A DNA stretch of 48,404 nt, taken from contig JAUNIO010000017.1 in assembly GCA_030535355.1 (NCBI GenBank), positions 1 to 48,404 on the forward strand. The letters run 5' to 3'. How positions within the stretch are numbered: position 1 is the stretch's first letter; every line of letters begins with the position of its first letter. The position numbers and the translations under genes are program-made. The notes below the pieces were generated by a model. It was not told the DNA's origin. It searched no databases and worked only from the letters and a program-made list of their open reading frames with translations. This document shows, one piece after another, positions 37,497 to 45,659 of the stretch. The DNA is from a bacterium (lineage in GTDB: Bacteria; Vulcanimicrobiota; Xenobia; Xenobiales; Xenobiaceae).

Positions 37497-39428
37497 CTAG
37501 TCAGGCCTGACTACGCGGATACTCGCTGCTGTTCCTTCGTAAAGCCCTTCGAAGCCGTACCAATTATACTTCATAGCAGCATTGCCGGCGCCTACGGCTT
37601 TATACCGGCCGTCCGCGGCGTCGACGACGGCAGTGTTGAGGCTGACTGGAGGTGAGCTGGACGCTTTCACGCCCTTGGCGTTGACTTTATCCAGACAGAA
37701 ATAGATATAATCGCCCACAGCGAACTCTGCTTTGGGATCGGTAAGGTCTTCGTCGGCATAAGGACCGAAACGGTTGGGAACCAATGAACTTGTAAAATAA
37801 TACTTCGGCAGATCGCCGATAAGGATAGAGTACGTGTCGGCAGCGTCTATCGGCAGTCCCAAGTAGGGTGTCACTACATAACTGCCCTGATACTGCACCC
37901 ATACGTTCATAATAAACAGCAAAGATTTAGTGCGCGTCGGAATATCGGCTTCGATGGTAATGAAGCCGCCGGAGTCCGGTACGTATTTGCTGAAATCCTC
38001 CTCGAAAATTTGCGCCCCCGGCAGGAATTCGTCCCGGGCATTCAAAGCCGCGGCTTTAATCTGCCTAGTCGCGGAGGGAGCGGGATCAGACAGCAGCAAA
38101 GGGGCAGCCGCATTTCCGCGCCGGCCCGGCAGCCCAAACGCAGACACAGACAGGCCGCCCGAAGAGTGCGGCGTAGCCGACATCTGCAATTTCACGGTAA
38201 CATGGCGCATGGTGCTGAGCACCGTCACATTTAACCCGTTTTGGAACTCAAAACCCTCGGCGGCAAAGGTGAACGCCGCAGTTTCCTCAGTCTCGGCGTC
38301 CTCGCTTACAGTCACGTCAATGTTCCCGGCTTGGGCTGAAGCGGAGAAGTGAGCGGCATGCGCGGATTCTATAGAAGGAGTGATCTCTGCGGTCAGGGCC
38401 TTATAGACGACTTGGCCGTCCCCGCCGTTCACGGCTTCCACGGCCCGGCACTTATTGGTCTCTTCGGGAAGCATTTCCAGGACGGTTTCGATCGCGGCGG
38501 GATCGGTAATCTGCTCTTCTCCTTTATAGATAGCGCCGTCTTTCACTTCATAGCCTTCGGGCAGAATCCAGGCCGGAACGCGGTCCGGAGAGGGACTGGG
38601 ACTGGGCTCCGGCGCAGGACTGGGACTCGGTTCGGGCGCAGGACTGGGGTCCGGACTCGGAGTGGGTTCGGGAGTCGGTTCGGGACCGGGTTCCGCGGCT
38701 TTCACGGATACGCCATTCTCCGAAAAGAACCAAAAGCTGTCGGCCGCGTACAAAACGAAAAAGGAAGCTCCTTCGGCTTTGGCCGTGTATCGGGCCGCGC
38801 TGTCCGCGCTCGCCGGCGTATAAGCTACGACTTCCTCATCGACTGGTTCACAAACGGTTACGGGAACCTGCAGGCCTCCCCGGGTCGCCGCGGAAGCGGC
38901 CGGATAAATTTCCTCGCCCACAGTAAACTCAGACTTCTCTGTCTGATGCCCGGCGTCGGCGTAAAATTGCAGTACGGGCTCTTCCAGATAATCTTCATCG
39001 GCCATGGTGTAGACATATTTATCTTCTTCCAAAGCGATGACGTATATCTCTAATTCTTCTTCTACAGCTTCATCGTCCGGATCGTTGGTAAAGCAATAGG
39101 CCAGCAGCGCGGTTCCCTCTGGAACGACGGCTTCGGCTACGATATACTCGCCGTCCCTGGCCATATCTCCGATATCGCCCTGCAGCAGAAGAGCTCCGTC
39201 CAGCATATTCCAATCCGCGTCAAAAGCGGACACGGACACTTCGGTCATCTCAGCGGAGACTTTGGCGGCGGAATCCTGCAGGAAACGGTATTTGACAGTA
39301 TCTGCGGAAGGTTCGGGAACGGGGCCCTTCTCGCGGTCCTTGTCTGTACAGCCCGCAATGCCCCAGCCAAACAGCAGACTCAGAGCCAGAAACAGAAAAA
39401 ATACCCTGCATTTTGTAATTCTGCGCAT
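37497..39428 (-). CDS. Proline-rich-linker surface lipoprotein
   Basis: This encodes a 643-residue protein from ATG 39428 (a GTG one codon upstream is possible). The signal peptide ends in lipobox GIAGC (Cys27). The N-terminal domain (about 40-245) is acidic and beta-like. A Pro/Ser/Glu repeat (about 250-285, units PEPTPEPTP, PSPAPEPSPSP) forms a stiff spacer. Then comes a domain with VPAWILPEGYEVKDGAIYKG and a C-terminal domain rich in beta strands (TRTKSLLFIMNVWVQYQGSYVV, VGDYIYFCLDKVNAKG). No catalytic motif is recognised. The architecture is that of a surface binding or adhesion protein. The gene is monocistronic, with its own terminator, and divergent from 39636 across a 34-bp palindrome. 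The Pro repeat could vary in length between strains. Confidence 0.78.
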   Translation of the reverse strand: MRRITKCRVFFLFLALSLLFGWGIAGCTDKDREKGPVPEPSADTVKYRFLQDSAAKVSAEMTEVSVSAFDADWNMLDGALLLQGDIGDMARDGEYIVAEAVVPEGTALLAYCFTNDPDDEAVEEELEIYVIALEEDKYVYTMADEDYLEEPVLQFYADAGHQTEKSEFTVGEEIYPAASAATRGGLQVPVTVCEPVDEEVVAYTPASADSAARYTAKAEGASFFVLYAADSFWFFSENGVSVKAAEPGPEPTPEPTPSPDPSPAPEPSPSPAPEPSPSPSPDRVPAWILPEGYEVKDGAIYKGEEQITDPAAIETVLEMLPEETNKCRAVEAVNGGDGQVVYKALTAEITPSIESAHAAHFSASAQAGNIDVTVSEDAETEETAAFTFAAEGFEFQNGLNVTVLSTMRHVTVKLQMSATPHSSGGLSVSAFGLPGRRGNAAAPLLLSDPAPSATRQIKAAALNARDEFLPGAQIFEEDFSKYVPDSGGFITIEADIPTRTKSLLFIMNVWVQYQGSYVVTPYLGLPIDAADTYSILIGDLPKYYFTSSLVPNRFGPYADEDLTDPKAEFAVGDYIYFCLDKVNAKGVKASSSPPVSLNTAVVDAADGRYKAVGAGNAAMKYNWYGFEGLYEGTAASIRVVRPD

Positions 39429-39506
39429 CACTGAACACCATCCTCACAAAAGGTAAACGGTAGACAAAAAACTGAAGAATGCATTTCGTCACGATAATTG
39501 CCGTTC

Positions 39507-39540
39507 CTATGATTATTTTGCATATACAAAATAATCATAG
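39507..39540. promoter_or_regulatory. 14-bp perfect palindrome between divergent genes
   Basis: CTATGATTATTTTG (39507-39520) and CAAAATAATCATAG (39527-39540) flank CATATA. It lies about midway between the starts of two divergent membrane/envelope genes, well placed as a shared operator. AT content and length also suit a regulator binding as a tetramer or paired dimers. Confidence 0.65.
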
Positions 39541-39635
39541 AACGTTGGAAGCCGATTAAAATTGTGCTAAACTGATTCGGAAAAATAGACACGCTGATTA
39601 TACCGCAGCGGTGCGGAAGGAGTGCGCTTCCCGAT

Positions 39636-40226
39636 ATGAATCAATCTCAGCCGAACGACAGCCCCGCTCTGCAGAAGAAAAACAGGACTATGAACATCTT
39701 GGCATTCGGCGCCGCAGCTGCACTGCTGGCTGCGGCAGGCCTCTTTCTGACCGGCGTTATCGGAGAATGTTCCGCTAATCCCTTGGCCAAATTCGGAGTC
39801 AAAACCGTCGGCTCCGGCATAGCCCTCGCCGACATTACGGAGTTTTACTACACATACTCATCCTCTACCAACCCGCCGGAATATCAGAGATACCGCTTTT
39901 ACACCGCCGAGGGCCGACATATGTTTTATCACGAAAAACGAGAAGGCGATCACTGGCCGCTGCGGGAAACGGATATCACGGTCTCCGGTACGCTGGAACT
40001 GTCCGAGCAGGAGTGGGCGCGGTTCTTTGACTGTCTGAAAGGCGGAGAGGTACGGAAGCGCCGGGAATCCGCCGATTCCGGCAGCGCGGGTCCCTGGCTG
40101 TTTCTGTACTTGAAAGGCGACCGCTCTAAATATCAGGAATACTCTTTTCCTTCTCTTAAAGCCCGCACGGACTTTGAAGAGCTCTGCGTCAGGCTGAAAG
40201 ACACCCGAACCAAGAAGGATGAGTAA
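39636..40226 (+). CDS. Single-pass membrane protein of unknown function
   Basis: This encodes a 196-residue protein. AAGGAG lies 11-16 bases upstream. After a polar N-terminus (residues 1-18, NQSQPNDSPALQKKN), one hydrophobic helix (about 20-42, AFGAAAALLAAAGLFLTGVI) anchors a soluble C-terminal domain. That domain has a strand-rich pattern (GSGIALADITEFYYTYSSST, YQRYRFYTAEGRHMFYHEK) and an Arg/Lys-rich end. No family is recognised. It may share regulation with the divergent lipoprotein gene through the palindrome at 39507. Confidence 0.68.
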   Translation: MNQSQPNDSPALQKKNRTMNILAFGAAAALLAAAGLFLTGVIGECSANPLAKFGVKTVGSGIALADITEFYYTYSSSTNPPEYQRYRFYTAEGRHMFYHEKREGDHWPLRETDITVSGTLELSEQEWARFFDCLKGGEVRKRRESADSGSAGPWLFLYLKGDRSKYQEYSFPSLKARTDFEELCVRLKDTRTKKDE

Positions 40227-40336
40227 CAGAGGAATTCCGCGTTTTTAAGGATTCGGTACAGGATAAACCGGTTATAATGTAAAAAGCTTGTGTCCGCGCC
40301 GCCGGCCGGCAGCACATATAAAAACGCGAGCTCCTC

Positions 40337-41752
40337 ATGTCCTACCAATCGATAAATCCCTACACTTCAGAATTAGCCGCTGAATACGGCAATCTCACCG
40401 ATATTGAATTAGAGGAGAAACTGCGGAAAGCTCACGCTGCTTTTAAGAATTGGCGAAACACACCTTTCAGCGAACGGGCCGAGATCATGCGCCGGGCTGC
40501 CGCCCTGCTGCGCGAGCGCCGGGAAGAACTAGGGAGAATAAATACCACTGAAACCGGCAAACTCATTTCGGTTTCCATAGGAGAGAACTACCTTGCCGCC
40601 GGTATTATGGATTACTATGCGGACCACGCCGAGGAATATCTCCAACCGCACTATCTGGAGAACCCCGACCCAATCATCGGCAGCGCCGTCGGCATTTATC
40701 AGCCTCTGGGAATAATTTACGCCGTCGAACCCTGGAATGTGCCGATTTATCAAGCCGCTCGCCCCAGCGCCACCCAGCTCATGGCGGGCAACGTTATCCT
40801 CCTCAAACACGCTTCCAGCTGCCCGCAATGCGCTCTGGCTATGGAACAGCTCTTCCTCGAGGCCGGCCTGCCGGAAGGCTGTTTCCAAAACCTGTTCATA
40901 GACTACGCTCAGTCCGCGCACCTAATAGCTGATTCCCGCATTGTTGGAGTTACCTTCACGGGCAACAGCGCTGCAGGGCGTATTATAGCAGCTCAAGCTG
41001 GACAATATCTAAAAAAGAGTATTCTGGAACTCGGCGGCTCCGATCCCATGATCGTCCTTCCCGACGCGGATATAAATAAAGTTATCCAAGGGGCCATAAT
41101 CGGACGCCTAGCCATTTCCGGTCAAGTCTGCGAAAGCGACAAGCGCATGTTCATCCACGAATCGCTGTACACAGATTTTCTGAACGGCATCAGAAATACT
41201 ACTGCTTTCTTAAAAGCAGGCGATCCTTTAGACCCCAAAACTACCTTCGCTCCGCTCTGCAGCAGGGCAGCCGCCGAAGAAGTCAGGGCACAAATCGCCA
41301 AAGCTGTCAAGCACGGCGCGGCAGCGGAAGAAATTGGGCCGGAAGTTCCTGCAAACAGCGCCTTCGTCAGAATTACCGTTCTGACGGACGTTACCGAAGA
41401 CAATCCTATTTTCCGAGAAGAAATATTTGGCCCAGTGCTGATGGTATTTCAATGGCACAATGAAGAGGAAATGCTGCGCCTCGCCAACGCTACACCATAC
41501 GGTTTAGGGGCTTCGGTGTACAGTGAAGACCCACGCGCGGCTACACGCCTAGCCAGCCGCCTGGAAGCGGGGATGATTTCCCTTAATCAGGCTACTATGT
41601 CCTCCCCCGCTGTTCCTTTTGGCGGCATTAAGGAATCCGGCTACGGGCGTGAGCTGGGCCAAGAGGGTATCAGGGAATTTACTAATCTCAAATACATCAA
41701 CAGCACCACTGTGGATATGCGGACTGTTTTGACAATGCTCCAAACACCATAA
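40337..41752 (+). CDS. NAD(P)-dependent aldehyde dehydrogenase, succinate-semialdehyde type
   Basis: This encodes a 471-residue cytoplasmic enzyme oxidising an aldehyde to its acid. The landmarks are all present: EPWNVPIYQAARPSATQLMAGNVILLKHAS (cofactor pocket), FTGNSAAGRIIAAQAG, LELGGSDPMIVLPDADI with the general-base Glu, ISGQVCESDKRMF with the nucleophile Cys, EEIFGPVLMVF, and the C-terminal PFGGIKESGYGRELG. The overall order and the short length are closest to YneI/GabD-type succinate-semialdehyde dehydrogenases. The pattern SGQVCESDKR is typical of that branch. TATAAT lies 65 bases upstream, and the SD is weak. No GABA-pathway partner is adjacent, so the substrate is inferred only. Confidence 0.92.
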   Translation: MSYQSINPYTSELAAEYGNLTDIELEEKLRKAHAAFKNWRNTPFSERAEIMRRAAALLRERREELGRINTTETGKLISVSIGENYLAAGIMDYYADHAEEYLQPHYLENPDPIIGSAVGIYQPLGIIYAVEPWNVPIYQAARPSATQLMAGNVILLKHASSCPQCALAMEQLFLEAGLPEGCFQNLFIDYAQSAHLIADSRIVGVTFTGNSAAGRIIAAQAGQYLKKSILELGGSDPMIVLPDADINKVIQGAIIGRLAISGQVCESDKRMFIHESLYTDFLNGIRNTTAFLKAGDPLDPKTTFAPLCSRAAAEEVRAQIAKAVKHGAAAEEIGPEVPANSAFVRITVLTDVTEDNPIFREEIFGPVLMVFQWHNEEEMLRLANATPYGLGASVYSEDPRAATRLASRLEAGMISLNQATMSSPAVPFGGIKESGYGRELGQEGIREFTNLKYINSTTVDMRTVLTMLQTP

Positions 41753-41765
41753 TACAATACTAATG

Positions 41766-41802
41766 TCGTTTAGTTAGCGATCAGCTAACCTGCGAACTAT
41801 CA
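41766..41802. repeat. Intergenic repeat element, short copy
   Basis: TTTAGTTAGCGATCAGCTAACCTGCGAACTATC-type sequence with GTTAGC/GCTAAC as a hairpin. It equals the left third of the elements at 43428 and 44463; the GC-rich right part is missing. Confidence 0.75.
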
Positions 41803-41865
41803 TAATAAGCCGCTGTAAGCTCGGTATTCGTTTGGTTATCTTGCATTACTATATCTTAGCATTAC

Positions 41866-43431
41866 TTAGCCAACAGAATCGCCCCCAGCTAGCTGCTTCC
41901 CCGCTGAACGCTTTTCATCCCAGACCGGCAGCTCTGCGCCAAAGGAATCGCTCCCAAACGCGCCTTGGCCTATTTCGAAATTCTCAAAAGCTTTCCGCAC
42001 TGCTCCAAAGCCCAAATACAGCAGAGGCAAATTGCAGCAAACCATAACAATATTGGCAAAATCGCTGAGATTCCATAAAGCGCTCAAATCAAACCCCGCA
42101 ATATGGGCAGCCATACCGAAGGCCAGCACCCCAAGATTTAAGATTCTAACTCCAGTTAAGAGAGCTGAGCTGGAGGAAACCTGCCTCGCGCAGATCTCTG
42201 CAAAGGAAAGGAACCCCAGCAGGCAGGTGAAAGAAAATATGCCAAAGCAAATGCTTATGACCAAGGTCACTGCCCACCTAGCCGCTCCCTGGCCCAACAG
42301 CTGGCCACAAGATGCCAGAAACATTTCCAAACGGCCCAAAGCAAACCAAGACGAAGCGCTTTCTGTCAGCCAAGCCTGCCCCATAATCAGCACAAAGCCG
42401 GTCATAGTGCAGATAACCATGGTGTCTAGGAAGACGCCGATCGCCTGAATGCAGCCCTGTTCGCAGGGATGATCGGCATCAGAAACGGCGGCAGCCATTG
42501 TAAGCGTTCCCTGGCCAGCTTCATTGCTCATCAAACCGCGCTTAATTCCCTGGGACAAAGCTAGGCCCATGGCCCCACCGAATATCGGTTCCGGCCTAAA
42601 AGCTTCCGTGACCACCGCATAAAAGAACCAGGGCAGACGCTCCAGATTAAGCACAGCCAGGCCCAGCACAGTCAGAACATAGACCACGGCCATAACCGGC
42701 ACCAGCACATCTGTCATGGCCGTTATGCGTTTCAGGCCACCAAACGCGGAGAACACGGACAGTCCCCAAAGCACTAAAAAAAAGAGCCAAATAACGCTGG
42801 CATCGTCTGCTAACTGCTCACCGCTTACCTGCTGGAAAACAGCTGTCATCGCTGATAAAGTATTAAAACCTTGGGCGGGCAGACAGAGTACAGCATAGCC
42901 GATATAGAGAAAGCCTAGAACTGCACCAATCCACACAGCTCCACCGCTGAGTTTTCTGCCATAGCAGGGCAAGCCACCGACATAATCATCGCCCTGCCTA
43001 TCCTTATAAATTTGCGATAAGGTCGATTCCACGAATGCCGTAGCCATACCAAAGAAAGCTGACAGCCACATCCAGAACAAAGCTCCGGGACCACCTACCG
43101 CAACCGCCCCCGTTACCCCTAAAATATTGCCGGGGCCGACCCGCATGGCCGTTGAAAGCAGGAATGCGGCCAGGGGGCTGATGCCCTGGTGAGACTTTTT
43201 ACCATGGATTAGGCTGCGAAGCCCCCGGCTAAAATATCTAATCTGGACAAAGCGCAGGGATAACGAGAAATAAAGTCCCGTCCCCAGCAGTAGAATGATT
43301 ACCAAAGGCAGCTGCCCAAGAAGGGGAATACACTTATACCAAGCCAAATTGGTAGGAAATTCCCAAATTAAATCCGCCGCCTTTTGGAAAACAGCGCAGA
43401 CATTGCCTATTAGTTCATTCATAACTATCAT
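41866..43431 (-). CDS. Alanine/glycine:cation symporter (AGCS family)
   Basis: This encodes a 521-residue integral membrane protein that imports alanine or glycine with Na+ (or H+). It has about eleven hydrophobic segments. AGCS landmarks: STAMRVGPGNILGVTGAVAVGGPGALFWMWLSAFFGMATAFVE at about 92-134, and LSQGIKRGLMSNEAGQGTLTMAAAVSDADHPCEQG around 285-320. An N-terminal helix precedes IRYFSRGLRSLIHGKK, the cytoplasmic loop typical of the family. The tail of about 45 residues (from AVRKAFENF) is hydrophilic. The start is uncertain: ATG 43431 lies within the intergenic repeat, ATG 43422 just inside it, and neither has a good SD. Confidence 0.93.
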   Translation of the reverse strand: MIVMNELIGNVCAVFQKAADLIWEFPTNLAWYKCIPLLGQLPLVIILLLGTGLYFSLSLRFVQIRYFSRGLRSLIHGKKSHQGISPLAAFLLSTAMRVGPGNILGVTGAVAVGGPGALFWMWLSAFFGMATAFVESTLSQIYKDRQGDDYVGGLPCYGRKLSGGAVWIGAVLGFLYIGYAVLCLPAQGFNTLSAMTAVFQQVSGEQLADDASVIWLFFLVLWGLSVFSAFGGLKRITAMTDVLVPVMAVVYVLTVLGLAVLNLERLPWFFYAVVTEAFRPEPIFGGAMGLALSQGIKRGLMSNEAGQGTLTMAAAVSDADHPCEQGCIQAIGVFLDTMVICTMTGFVLIMGQAWLTESASSWFALGRLEMFLASCGQLLGQGAARWAVTLVISICFGIFSFTCLLGFLSFAEICARQVSSSSALLTGVRILNLGVLAFGMAAHIAGFDLSALWNLSDFANIVMVCCNLPLLYLGFGAVRKAFENFEIGQGAFGSDSFGAELPVWDEKRSAGKQLAGGDSVG

Positions 43432-43527
43432 TTAGTTAGCGATCAGCTAACCTGCGAAACTATCTAACTCCCCCTAAAGGATGGGAGGGGGAGAAGTCGC
43501 GACTGCGACAGAGGGGGCGCCCAAAAA
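43428..43527. repeat. Intergenic repeat element, full copy 1
   Basis: About 100 bp: GTTAGC/GCTAAC hairpin, CTGCGAAACTATCT, CTCCCCC/GGGGGAG hairpin, GTCGC/GCGAC hairpin, then AGAGGGGG-GCCCAAAA. It is about 90% identical to 44463-44562. It overlaps the 5' end of the symporter gene and fills most of 43432-43647; the rest of that gap shows no gene. Confidence 0.85.
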
Positions 43528-43647
43528 TCACAGCTTCCTTAAGGCCTCAGGCACCTGGCTTTTTAGCGTCAGCTTCTGCGCACTACGCTACTTCGCTGCG
43601 CTCAGATGCTACGCTTAGCAGAACTGCCGCAACGCCAGGGCAGCCTT

Positions 43648-44304
43648 TTATACCAGCGTCTGATGGGCAAATTCTTCCATTTGGCTCTTAGCTCTGGCCA
43701 GACAAGATAATATATTGGGCGAAAAAGCTCCACATTCTCCCCCAACGATCATCTCGTAAGCCTTTTCAGGGCTGAAAGATTGCCTGTAACTGCGCTTACT
43801 GGTCAAAGCTTCATAGACATCTGCCAAAGAAACGATCTGGGCGACCAGGGGAATGTCTTCACCAGCCAGGCCATCGGGATAGCCTTTGCCGTCGTAACGT
43901 TCGTGGTGGTAGCGGCAGATAGTGTGACAGCATTCCAAAAAGCGTTTATCCTCATGCCCGTGAATGGAATCGATTATTTTACTGCCCAGCAGCGTATGCT
44001 GTTTCATTATTTCAAATTCTTCCCGCGTAAAGCGTCCGGGCTTGAGCAAAATATTATCGGGAATAGCGATTTTGCCCACGTCGTGCAAAACCGAAGCATA
44101 GCAGGCAATTTCCTGCTCTTCTGCAGACAGCTGCATTTTATATACACCATTCACCTGCTCCAGCAGAAGACGCGTATAGCCCTTAATGCGCACAGCGTGG
44201 TCTCCGACCTCAGCGCTGCGCGACTCTAGCACCGTGCACAGCGCGTCAATGACTCCGCTGGCCACGATCAGGCACTGCCTGCCATAGTTTTCGTTTACCG
44301 ACAT
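43648..44304 (-). CDS. HD-GYP domain phosphodiesterase (stand-alone)
   Basis: This encodes a 218-residue protein from ATG 44304 (GGGGA six bases before); a longer reading to 44442 adds a non-conserved leader. The HD-GYP core is complete: HDVGKIAIPDNILLKPG, EFEIMKQHTLLG, CRYHHERYDGKGYPDGLAGEDIP with GKGYPDG in the GYP position, and LADVYEALTSKRSYR. Such domains hydrolyse cyclic-di-GMP or related dinucleotides with a bimetal or trimetal centre. The family usually carries a receiver or sensor domain. Here only about 35 N-terminal residues precede the core, so it is unregulated or partner-controlled. It is flanked by copies of the intergenic repeat on both sides. Confidence 0.9.
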   Translation of the reverse strand: MSVNENYGRQCLIVASGVIDALCTVLESRSAEVGDHAVRIKGYTRLLLEQVNGVYKMQLSAEEQEIACYASVLHDVGKIAIPDNILLKPGRFTREEFEIMKQHTLLGSKIIDSIHGHEDKRFLECCHTICRYHHERYDGKGYPDGLAGEDIPLVAQIVSLADVYEALTSKRSYRQSFSPEKAYEMIVGGECGAFSPNILSCLARAKSQMEEFAHQTLV

Positions 44305-44462
44305 AATAATCCCCGTTTCATAAACTTCTTGAACGCTACCGCTCTGAAGCTTAACATCAAAACAACTATAAAATTCTAGAAATACCACAATCCGTGCCTG
44401 CATCCTCTGGCAATAAATATATTTTAGACCAAGACGACACATTGGCAGGCCAACTGAGTAAT

Positions 44463-44562
44463 ATCATTTAGTTAGCGATTAGCTAACTTGCGAAACTATC
44501 TGACTCCCCCTAAAGGATGGAAGGGGGAGAAGTCGCGAATGCGACAGAGGGGGTGCCCAAAA
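44463..44562. repeat. Intergenic repeat element, full copy 2
   Basis: Same order of hairpins as 43428-43527. GATCAGC is GATTAGC here and the arm GGGAGGGGGAG is GGAAGGGGGAG, so arms are kept. It lies 5' of the HD-GYP gene in the otherwise gene-free 44305-44743. Confidence 0.85.
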
Positions 44563-44650
44563 CTGTTGGGGTATCGAGGTTTAGCTTGTGTTATGCTCTA
44601 GCTTATACGCAGGCCTGAACGTGACGATAATTGTATATGAGTCAACATTT

Positions 44651-44684
44651 CCGATGTCATTGAGTCTTAACTAAATGACATCGG
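44651..44684. repeat. 11-bp inverted repeat
   Basis: CCGATGTCATT (44651-44661) and AATGACATCGG (44674-44684) have a 12-base loop and no T tract. GGCCAACTGAG follows it and also occurs at 44451-44461, so a short direct repeat brackets the interval. Confidence 0.6.
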
Positions 44685-44697
44685 CCAACTGAGATAT

Positions 44698-44736
44698 AAA
44701 CAAAAGCAAGCGCCAAACTCTTGTTTGACGCCCGCT
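44698..44736 (-). terminator. Terminator of the secreted-protein gene at 44744
   Basis: On the minus strand GCGTCAAAC-AAGA-GTTTGGCGC with flanking pairs, then TTGCTTTTGTTT. Confidence 0.8.
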
Positions 44737-44743
44737 AATAATG

Positions 44744-45433
44744 TTATTTATTTCTCTTACTTCTGGGTGGATTTTTTACCTGCATATACAGGCCAGCTCG
44801 TTCAAATACCACGAAATAGTCGCTGTCGTAAGGTTTGATTACCGAGACCGAACGCTGCCCCATATCTGTGCCCTGGGTTTTAAAGTTGAGGTAGATAACC
44901 GGGGCATCCTCATCGCTCAGCACTCTGTAAGGCAAGCCGTTATTGACCGACACTTCCAAAGTCAAAGGCTCATCAGGTGTGTAGCCGTTTCGGGCATTGG
45001 CACCTTTAAAATGGGCGTAAGGCAGATATTTCTGCACGTAAGAATCGCTTTCAGGGCCGCGCAGTTTCTGCTTCAGCGTGGAGATTTCCGATCCCCCGAT
45101 ATTATATGAGGCCAGCTTTAAGCATTCCGTGCCCTCTTCCTCATCGTGGACATAAACGTTCATAGCTGCCAGGAAGCAAACCACCGCCCCCTGCGGCTCA
45201 GTGGCTATTTGGGCCTGCAGAGCTTTGAACTCTTCCAAAGTTACGGGCAGTTCCGCAATGCTGCAGGAAGCGGACTGACCCTTGTGATGCTGGGTGTGGC
45301 TGATGTGGCCGTGATTACCTAAATTGGAGCCTTTGGCCCAAGCCTCTGTGGCTCCGCCCGCCAAACAGCCGGCAACAGCCGCAGCTAAAAATATTTTTCC
45401 GCATGTTTTGCTAAATTTGCCGAACAATTTCAC
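44744..45433 (-). CDS. Secreted protein, DUF6935-like
   Basis: This encodes a 229-residue protein. The signal peptide (MKLFGKFSKTCGKIFLAAAVAGCLAGG...) has a likely cleavage at AWA-KG near residue 34; a lipobox-like AGC at residue 22 is possible but less natural. A His-rich patch (NHGHISHTQHHKG, about 40-52) could bind metal. The body fits the DUF6935 pattern: LPVTLEEFKALQAQIATEPQGAVVCFLAAMNVYVHDEEEGTECLKL, then YVQKYLPYAHFKGANARNGYTPDEPLTLEV, and a final beta part with QRSVSVIKPYDSDYFVVFER. The family is found in gut Firmicutes and has unknown function. The start is preceded by GGAGGTATC. The gene has its own terminator. Confidence 0.72.
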   Translation of the reverse strand: MKLFGKFSKTCGKIFLAAAVAGCLAGGATEAWAKGSNLGNHGHISHTQHHKGQSASCSIAELPVTLEEFKALQAQIATEPQGAVVCFLAAMNVYVHDEEEGTECLKLASYNIGGSEISTLKQKLRGPESDSYVQKYLPYAHFKGANARNGYTPDEPLTLEVSVNNGLPYRVLSDEDAPVIYLNFKTQGTDMGQRSVSVIKPYDSDYFVVFERAGLYMQVKNPPRSKRNK

Positions 45434-45567
45434 CGAGCTGATACCTCCTAAATTCTAGCTAAGCACAATATTAATAAACTATAAATTGTTAGATTCACTC
45501 TAAACTAGATTCAGCCTGCTAAGCTATTCAAGAAAAGTATTAGCGACACATACCAAACGCAAAAAAA

Positions 45568-45601
45568 CGGACGCAAAAATTTGCGTTTAATTTTGCGTCC
45601 G
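45568..45601. terminator. Strong hairpin, candidate terminator
   Basis: CGGACGCAAAA (45568-45578) pairs with TTTTGCGTCCG (45591-45601), with an inner AAATTTGCGTTT. It lies between the ATPase end and the secreted-protein gene. A plus-strand TATAAT (45610-45615) and an ATG at 45642 follow but lead only into the ATPase 3' end. Confidence 0.6.
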
Positions 45602-45659
45602 AACGCGCTTATAATATGAGCGAAATGTTTGAGAGAGACCTATGAACTCCAGCGAAAAA

